NCBI RefSeq assembly: GCF_014695375.1
Contig: NZ_JACJOG010000040.1
Coordinates: 1-64,000, forward strand
Reading direction: 5' to 3'
DNA: 64,000 nt
Origin: Coleofasciculus sp. FACHB-T130
GTDB taxonomy: Bacteria; Cyanobacteriota; Cyanobacteriia; Cyanobacteriales; FACHB-T130
Part shown: in pieces, positions 59,224-64,000 of the stretch
How positions within the stretch are numbered: the stretch's first letter is position 1
Layout: each line of letters begins with the position of its first letter
The notes under the pieces: model-generated
Seen by the model: only the letters and a program-made list of their open reading frames with translations
What the model was told of the DNA's origin: nothing
Database searches by the model: none
Position numbers and translations under genes: made by a program

Positions 59224-59392
59224 CATAGGTGTCAGCATCAATTCAAAGCGTATGGGATATGATTGCGCGATCGCGTTAGCGAAGCGAGGCGTTAGCCTAG
59301 CGCTGAAGGCTGCTGCCGAGAACATCGGCGGTTATCCCCGCCCAACTGATGCACAATCTAGACTTGAAGAAGTTTTTTGGAGAAAACTGCTG

Positions 59393-60226
59393 ATGAAATT
59401 CACGCGCCGCGAATTTATCATGGTCTCTACGCTGGCGGCAGGGTTTGCCGTAGCAGTTCGCCCCATTTCTGCCCAAGTCATCACGACCGATAAGAAAGGC
59501 TTGGTGGCGGGTGAAGTGAAGATACCCGTAGAAGATGGGCAAATCCCCGCTTATCGGGCGATGCCTGCCAGAGGTAAGAATTTCCCCGTCGTGCTAGTTG
59601 TGCAGGAAATCTTTGGCGTCCACGAACATTTGCAAGATATCTGTCGCCGCTTTGCAAAACTAGGTTATTTAGCGATCGCGCCGGAACTCTATGCGCGTCA
59701 AGGCGATGTTTCCCGGATGAGCGATATTCAAGAAATTATCACCAAAGTTGTCTCTAAAGTCCCCGATGCTCAAGTGATGTCAGATTTGGATGCAACGGTT
59801 GCTTGGGCAGCCAAATCCAGTCGGGGAAACACCGATAAACTGGGAATTACAGGCTTTTGCTGGGGTGGGCGAATCGTTTGGCTGTATGCGGCTCACAATC
59901 CCACGCTAAATGCTGGCGTTGCCTGGTACGGACGCTTAGTAGGCGAGTCTTTGCCCCTCATTCCCAAATATCCTCTCGACCTAGTTGATGAGCTGAAAGC
60001 GCCCGTACTGGGACTCTATGGCGGCAGCGATACCGGCATTCCGAACGAAACTGTCGAGAAGATGCAGGAGGCACTGAAAGCAGCAGACAATGCTTCGGAA
60101 ATTATCCTTTATCCGGACACGCCCCACGGCTTTTTTGCCGACTACCGCCCCAGCTACCGCAAAGAGGAAGCAGAAGACGGCTGGAAACGCCTACAAGCTT
60201 GGTTTAAGAAGTACGGGGTTGCTTAA
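59393..60226 (+). CDS. Tat-exported dienelactone hydrolase family protein
   Basis: An alpha/beta hydrolase of 277 residues. The N-terminus [20 protein letters not shown] has a twin-arginine signal (RREF) and a cleavage site near residue 27. The nucleophile is the Cys in TGFCWGGR, the acid is the Asp in [10 protein letters not shown], and the base is the His in YPDTPHGFF. These match dienelactone hydrolase. The frame is open 141 bp further upstream, but the added codons come from a repeat; the ATG at 59393 yields the signal peptide directly. Substrate in the periplasm is not known. Confidence 0.88.
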   Translation: MKFTRREFIMVSTLAAGFAVAVRPISAQVITTDKKGLVAGEVKIPVEDGQIPAYRAMPARGKNFPVVLVVQEIFGVHEHLQDICRRFAKLGYLAIAPELYARQGDVSRMSDIQEIITKVVSKVPDAQVMSDLDATVAWAAKSSRGNTDKLGITGFCWGGRIVWLYAAHNPTLNAGVAWYGRLVGESLPLIPKYPLDLVDELKAPVLGLYGGSDTGIPNETVEKMQEALKAADNASEIILYPDTPHGFFADYRPSYRKEEAEDGWKRLQAWFKKYGVA

Positions 60227-60278
60227 GAAGCGATCGCTCATTCTGCGCTTCGGTTGCTTTTAAGTCTACTTAAGCCCT

Positions 60279-60412
60279 GGCGATTGGAAATCGCGGCTAT
60301 ACAAACGAAGTCCGCCTTCGCGGACTAAGGAAAAATCATTCTTGAACCTGCGTTAGCGAAGCATGCCGAAGGCTAGGCAGGTTTTGTCTGTATAGCTGCG
60401 GTTTCAACCGCC
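60279..60412. mobile_element. MITE-like palindromic element, 134 bp
   Basis: GGCGATTGGAAATCGCGGCT and a facing AGCTGCGGTTTCAACCGCC-type end form imperfect terminal inverted repeats of about 27 bp (GGCTATACAAAC against GTCTGTATAGC). Nested inside are GTCCGCC...GGCGGAC-type arms and a GCGTTAGCGAAGC segment. No gene. A left-half copy lies at 61529-61571. Confidence 0.68.
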
Positions 60413-60531
60413 AAATCTTAATTTGACACTGATGTGCAATGCCATGCCCCTATGGAACTATCTCCAGATTGATGTTTCTTCCCAAGACATTGATAAACTA
60501 AGCGATGTATCAGTAGCTGTCAGGTAAAACT

Positions 60532-61014
60532 TTGCTAGACGAACAAGCCAAAAAAACTATTCTGCGTAAGATTCCTCACGGACTCTATATCTGCGGTGTC
60601 AAAGATGGCGAAGAAGTTAACGGCTTCACATCCAGCTGGGTGATGCAAGGCTCGTTTAAGCCACCGCTGGTTGTGAATTGCGTTAAGCAGGATTCTAAAT
60701 CCCACGCCATGATCAAAGCCAGTGGCGTCTTTGCACTTAGTTTCCTGGATGAGGGACAGCAAGACTTAGCGGAAAAATTCTTCAAGCCGCAGCGCCGCAT
60801 CGGTAATAAATTTGAAGATGTGGAATTTTATCTAGGACAAGAAACCGGCTGTCCCATCATCTCCAACACCCTCGGTTATGTGGAGTGTAAGGTTGTCGGT
60901 GCTGTAGAACACGGCGATCATACCGTCTATGTCGGGGAAGCGATCGCTGCTGGCGTCCACCGCGAGGGTAAACCGCTTTTACTCGAAAATACCCCTTGGC
61001 AATATGGTGGGTAA
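60532..61014 (+). CDS. Flavin reductase-like domain protein
   Basis: The 160-residue protein is a complete FMN-binding split barrel of the flavin reductase class: IPHGLYICGVKDGEEVNGFT at 14-33, the FMN-binding SWVMQGSFKPPLVVNCVKQD, and the conserved GHxxxxGE-like EHGDHTVYVGEAI. In cyanobacteria the same domain is also fused to flavodiiron proteins. It would bind FMN and use NAD(P)H. The start is a TTG (60532) because no ATG or GTG fits; translation might begin at another weak codon. Probably single-gene. Confidence 0.8.
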   Translation: MLDEQAKKTILRKIPHGLYICGVKDGEEVNGFTSSWVMQGSFKPPLVVNCVKQDSKSHAMIKASGVFALSFLDEGQQDLAEKFFKPQRRIGNKFEDVEFYLGQETGCPIISNTLGYVECKVVGAVEHGDHTVYVGEAIAAGVHREGKPLLLENTPWQYGG

Positions 61015-61056
61015 TTGGTAATTGGTAATCGGTAATTTGTAATTGGTAATTGGTTA
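61008..61056. repeat. Short tandem heptamer repeats (TAATTGG type)
   Basis: Six near copies of GGTAATT follow the flavin reductase-like gene and extend into a TAATAACGA-type second series to about 61120. Same class as the repeats at 12814 and 34292. Confidence 0.75.
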
Positions 61057-61137
61057 GTAGCAAAGGACTAATAACGAATGACTAATAACGATTACCCATT
61101 ACCTAATGCCTTTTGAAAGGATTTAGAGTAAAAGATT

Positions 61138-61491
61138 ATGCCGCTAATCAAAGTTCAAACTTCTGTTGATTCTCCCGATCGGGGTGCTGTTGAGGGTCTG
61201 CTGAAAAGTCTTTCTGCTAAATTAGCGAAGCATACAGGCAAACCGGAATCCTATGTAATGACGGCTTTTGAGCCGAGTGTGGCGATGACATTTGGGGGGA
61301 CTCTCGATCCCGTCTGCTATGTTGAAATTAAAAGTGTCGGTAGCATGAGTCCGTCGCAAACAAAGGCAATGAGCCAAGATTTTTGCCAGCAAATTAATGA
61401 GAAACTTGGTGTATCTACAAACCGGATTTACATTGAGTTTGCTGATGCCAAAGGTTCCATGTGGGGCTGGGATGGCTCAACATTTGGTTGA
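61138..61491 (+). CDS. MIF-like tautomerase (phenylpyruvate tautomerase family)
   Basis: The 117-residue protein begins MPLIKVQTS, with the catalytic Pro exposed once Met is removed. Blocks typical of the macrophage migration inhibitory factor fold are LAKHTGKPESYVMTAFEPS, MTFGGTLDPVCYVEIKSVG and NRIYIEFADAKGSMWGWDGS TFG. It should form a trimer. Such proteins tautomerise phenylpyruvate or dopachrome in vitro; the cyanobacterial role is not settled. It follows the repeat region at 61008. Confidence 0.9.
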   Translation: MPLIKVQTSVDSPDRGAVEGLLKSLSAKLAKHTGKPESYVMTAFEPSVAMTFGGTLDPVCYVEIKSVGSMSPSQTKAMSQDFCQQINEKLGVSTNRIYIEFADAKGSMWGWDGSTFG

Positions 61492-61528
61492 TTAAATCCT
61501 ACTTGATAATGCCCGCACCTAGAAGGCT

Positions 61529-61689
61529 GGGGCTACACAAATAAAGTCCGCCTGGGTGGGCTAAGAAATTGGAAATATTGGGGTTTGTAATTGGGTGCAG
61601 TACATTGTGACCTCTCCCCAACCCCTCTCCTCGTAGGAGAGGGGCTTTTCCCCTTACCTGCAAGGGAAGGGGGTAGGGGGTTAGGTTCT
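61529..61689. repeat. Half copy of the 60279 element, then G/C palindromes
   Basis: GGGGCTACACAAATAAAGTC (61529 on) corresponds to the left half of the element at 60279-60412. From 61608 two palindromes follow: CCCCTCTCCTCGTAGGAGAG with GGG and CCCCTTACCTGCAAGGGAAG with GGG. These are transposable spacer repeats. An ORF across them is a shadow. Confidence 0.6.
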
Positions 61690-61712
61690 ATATTTGATTC
61701 AAATAACAAGCA

Positions 61713-62903
61713 TTATATTGGGGCGATCGCATCCGTCTTTCCCCCAGCTTGCGTCCAATGTGCAGGTCTTTCCACATTGTCCGGCAATACAGTTTTGCGA
61801 TCTCCAAATGCTCTTTCGATTTGCTCGTATTCTAGGTTTTCGGCTGACCTGAGGTATACTCCTCGCAGGTTGGCTTCATCTAAGTCTGCCCCTTGCAGGT
61901 TGGTCTCACTCAAGTTTGCCTCTTGCAGATTAGCGTTATTGAGGTATGTCTCTTGTAGGTTAGCTCCCCTGAGAGCTGCCTCTTGCAGGTTAGCTCCCGT
62001 GAGAGCTGCCCGTTGTAGGTTAGCGTTAGACAGGTATGCCTCTTGCAGGTTAGCTCCAATGAGGTCTGCCCCTTGCAAGTTACCTCCAAAAAGGTCTGCC
62101 CCTTGCAAGTTAGCTCGCCTGAGGTTTGCCCCTTGCAAGTTAGCTCCAAAAAGGTTTGCCCCTTGTAGGTTAGCTCCAAAAAGGTTTGCCCCTTGTAGGT
62201 TAGCTGCACTGAGGTCTGCTCCATCAAGGTTGGTATGTTGTAAATTTAGCCGTTGATTTTCTGGGTCTTCATCTACGTCGCGCCGTCCGATAACTGTAAG
62301 TGCAGCTTGAATATCCGTAGGGATTTTTGGTAATTGCTCCTGCTGTATCTGTTCCTCCTTCAAAGGAGCCTTCTCTCGCACAAAAGCTGTTAGCACCTCC
62401 ATAATTGTCCAATGGTCTTTTTCGGAATCGTTAGCAATTCGTTCTAGAGCATAAATTCCCCCTAAACGGATAGAGATATTATCAGAACCAAGCTGTTCAA
62501 CTGCTTTAGTAAAGCGTTCTGTGATTTGCTTATCTTGTGCCGCTTCTGCATTTTTTAGAGCAGCTTTAGCATTATCTAGAGCTGCATCAGCGCTTTTATT
62601 GGCAGCGATCGCGCTATCATCCATCGCTTTAGCTCGCTTCGCTGCATAGAAAACGTTAAAGAGGATTGCGGCTCCTCCAAAGGTTGTTGCAACAATTTTT
62701 AAAGCTTCAATAACAGAGCTGATGCCTTGCCTTTTAAGCTCAATAAACTCCTTTGGAGTCAGGATTTTAGAAGAATTATTGAAGTGTTCAATGGGAACTA
62801 CATAAAGTTGCCATAAACACCGGAAAGCTATCACTCCTATGGCAAAAAATGTAAGTGATAGAATGATAAGCCAGTTTTTTAATCCTTCTGTTTCATCACG
62901 CAT
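61713..62903 (-). CDS. Membrane-anchored pentapeptide-repeat protein
   Basis: Two membrane helices (about 11-35 and 64-88) precede a coiled linker (ANKSADAALDNAKAALKNAE) and a helical domain. Residues about 222-380 are pentapeptide repeats A(N/D)LQG(A): right-handed beta helix with more than thirty units (ANLQGANLFGANLQGANLFG). Such helices mimic DNA surface or act as scaffolds; membrane-bound cyanobacterial members have unknown roles. The repeat has spawned an apparent gene on the other strand, which is a shadow. It follows the GspF-like gene by 4 bp, so they are co-transcribed. Confidence 0.88.
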   Translation of the reverse strand: MRDETEGLKNWLIILSLTFFAIGVIAFRCLWQLYVVPIEHFNNSSKILTPKEFIELKRQGISSVIEALKIVATTFGGAAILFNVFYAAKRAKAMDDSAIAANKSADAALDNAKAALKNAEAAQDKQITERFTKAVEQLGSDNISIRLGGIYALERIANDSEKDHWTIMEVLTAFVREKAPLKEEQIQQEQLPKIPTDIQAALTVIGRRDVDEDPENQRLNLQHTNLDGADLSAANLQGANLFGANLQGANLFGANLQGANLRRANLQGADLFGGNLQGADLIGANLQEAYLSNANLQRAALTGANLQEAALRGANLQETYLNNANLQEANLSETNLQGADLDEANLRGVYLRSAENLEYEQIERAFGDRKTVLPDNVERPAHWTQAGGKTDAIAPI

Positions 62904-62907
62904 AAAG

Positions 62908-63864
62908 TTATCCTGGCAGAGAGTTTATCAGCGAATTAATTGCTCGAATTGCGACTAAAAGCACTAAACCTCCAATCGCTAATAGACTCAAAGGACGCAA
63001 GATTCCCTCCAACTGCCTCAAACGTTTCTCTAAGTCGCTTTCGTAATATTGCTCCAATTTTCGCAGCGCCGCATCTAAATTTCCGGTTTCTTCACCAGTG
63101 CGAATATATTGGATTGCAAGTGGCGGTAACTTGGTTTGCAGACTCTCGGTGAGGCTTCTACCGAGACGAATTTGCCGAGCAGCTTTTGCTACGTGGGTTG
63201 CCATCTGAGGATCGGGGATGCGATCGCGCAACAATTCCAGCGCAGCGAGAATTGGTACCCCGCAACTTAAAGGCAAGGACAACTCGGTAAAGTAAAGGAG
63301 CGATCGCGCTTGCATGACTTTATCCAAACCGGGAAGTTGCGCCGCCAACCGCTGTAAACCGCGTCCGGGAAAGCGAGAATTCAGGATAGCTACCCCAACC
63401 AAAAGCACTGCCAATCCAAAACTGCACAGCCAGAAACCAGGATGGGTAAGCTTTTGAGGATTTCGCTTGAAAAGTGCGGCGACGAGTACCAACAGACTCC
63501 AAATCAGAGCGATCGCGGCGATTCCCACGGAACGATAGAGGCGTTCCCGTTTGACTTTCGCTTCCGCCGCCGTTGCCAATCTGCCAAAAGTCTCTGCTAG
63601 CGATCCGCTGTATTCTGCTAACCGAATTAGGCTAATCGTCCAACCATCAAAATATCGAGCGTCTAGTGTCAAAGCAGAAGCCAAATCTTGCCCAGAATCC
63701 ACCGCTGCACCGACTGTTTGCAGATAGCGCCCGAAGGGAGAATTGCGATCGCGCTCAACCAAATTTAAGCTTTGCTGTACTGAAATGCCAGAATTTAGCA
63801 AAGTGGCGAACTGCTGAAAAAATTGAGCCTTTTCCTGGTTTTTCAACTTAATGTGTAGATTCAC
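62908..63864 (-). CDS. GspF/PilC-like membrane platform protein
   Basis: A type II secretion system F-domain protein of 318 residues, in two similar halves. Each half begins with a helical cytoplasmic domain (FFQQFATLLNSGISVQQSLN and LLYFTELSLPLSCGVPILAA) and is followed by one or more membrane helices (AIAALIWSLLVLVAALF, FWLCSFGLAVLLVGVAIL, PLSLLAIGGLVLLVAIRAI). It is about 80 residues shorter than PilC. It could be the partner of the GspE/PilB-like ATPase at 37286, though the genes are 24 kb apart. The pentapeptide-repeat gene follows with a 4-bp gap. Confidence 0.85.
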   Translation of the reverse strand: MNLHIKLKNQEKAQFFQQFATLLNSGISVQQSLNLVERDRNSPFGRYLQTVGAAVDSGQDLASALTLDARYFDGWTISLIRLAEYSGSLAETFGRLATAAEAKVKRERLYRSVGIAAIALIWSLLVLVAALFKRNPQKLTHPGFWLCSFGLAVLLVGVAILNSRFPGRGLQRLAAQLPGLDKVMQARSLLYFTELSLPLSCGVPILAALELLRDRIPDPQMATHVAKAARQIRLGRSLTESLQTKLPPLAIQYIRTGEETGNLDAALRKLEQYYESDLEKRLRQLEGILRPLSLLAIGGLVLLVAIRAINSLINSLPG

Positions 63865-64000
63865 TAATCGGATTTTAGCTTTTGCTGATTTTCTAGCGAC
63901 CCTCTTGAAAGTTAAGGAGTGGCGCTGGTTGCACTAATCTAGAGACTCTCTGCGATCGCAGCAGAGGGCGATTGCTGGCTCGTGTATGCCGCGAGAAGAG

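Noticed and set aside
61591-62256. Plus-strand ORF of 221 codons with Cys/Arg/Leu-rich repeats
   Set aside because: It is the antisense reading of the pentapeptide-repeat gene; the periodicity comes from that gene's 15-bp repeat.

Overview
The window is chromosomal DNA of a filamentous cyanobacterium. The octamer GCGATCGC (HIP1) is scattered through nearly all host genes and spacers. A hetZ-like gene overlaps a patU-like gene, and there is cyanobacterial-type acyl-ACP synthetase, PDH E2, YlqD, PilB/GspE-like ATPase, short tandem heptamer repeats and small palindromic elements. hetZ and patU are found across filamentous cyanobacteria, so they do not by themselves show that this strain makes heterocysts.

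Layout. 1-9.9 kb: a truncated GT9 glycosyltransferase, ispD, a secreted GH16 glucanase, a GT2 glycosyltransferase overlapping endonuclease V, an acetyltransferase, a decayed second copy of nfi, and an FHA/zinc-ribbon gene paired with an FHA-FAD oxidoreductase fusion. 10-15.2 kb: hetZ-patU followed by a membrane transglutaminase-fold protein that has lost its catalytic Cys and His. 15.33-24.82 kb: an AT-rich, HIP1-poor integrated element in the 3' end of tRNA-Leu(UAG). A 57-bp direct repeat flanks it, and short ATAGTCA repeats (probable integrase arm sites) lie inside both ends. It carries a tyrosine integrase, a small ribbon-helix-helix protein, a VapE/VirE-type helicase beside a cluster of GTAACT iterons (probable origin), an HNH nuclease, a membrane protein with two C-terminal repeats, and a CoiA-type zinc-finger protein. 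No capsid, portal or terminase gene is visible, so it looks like a self-replicating integrative island or phage satellite whose cargo is mostly unknown.

24.9-40.2 kb: SDR, DUF427, recQ, an LCIB-type carbonic anhydrase between an intact and a broken copy of a small ORF, a DUF6602 nuclease-like gene, aas, ylqD, a lipoprotein, PDH E2, Uma2 and a GspE/PilB-like ATPase. 40.2-42.3 kb: a compact restriction-modification system (HNH endonuclease, XRE controller, divergent m5C methyltransferase) with a palindromic operator candidate. The methyltransferase gene contains a 240-codon open frame in another phase that ends in a methyltransferase-like block. 42.5-64 kb: an RND efflux pump with adaptor, an MDR oxidoreductase, cobM, lgt, a permease-histidine kinase fusion, rlmN, GH31 alpha-glucosidase, a Tat-exported dienelactone hydrolase, a flavin reductase-like protein, a MIF-like tautomerase, a pentapeptide-repeat membrane protein and a GspF-like protein.

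The strongest leads are the tRNA-Leu element with its unknown cargo, and the double-frame coding inside the methyltransferase. Family assignments rest on motif reading and memory of the families; no database search was run.
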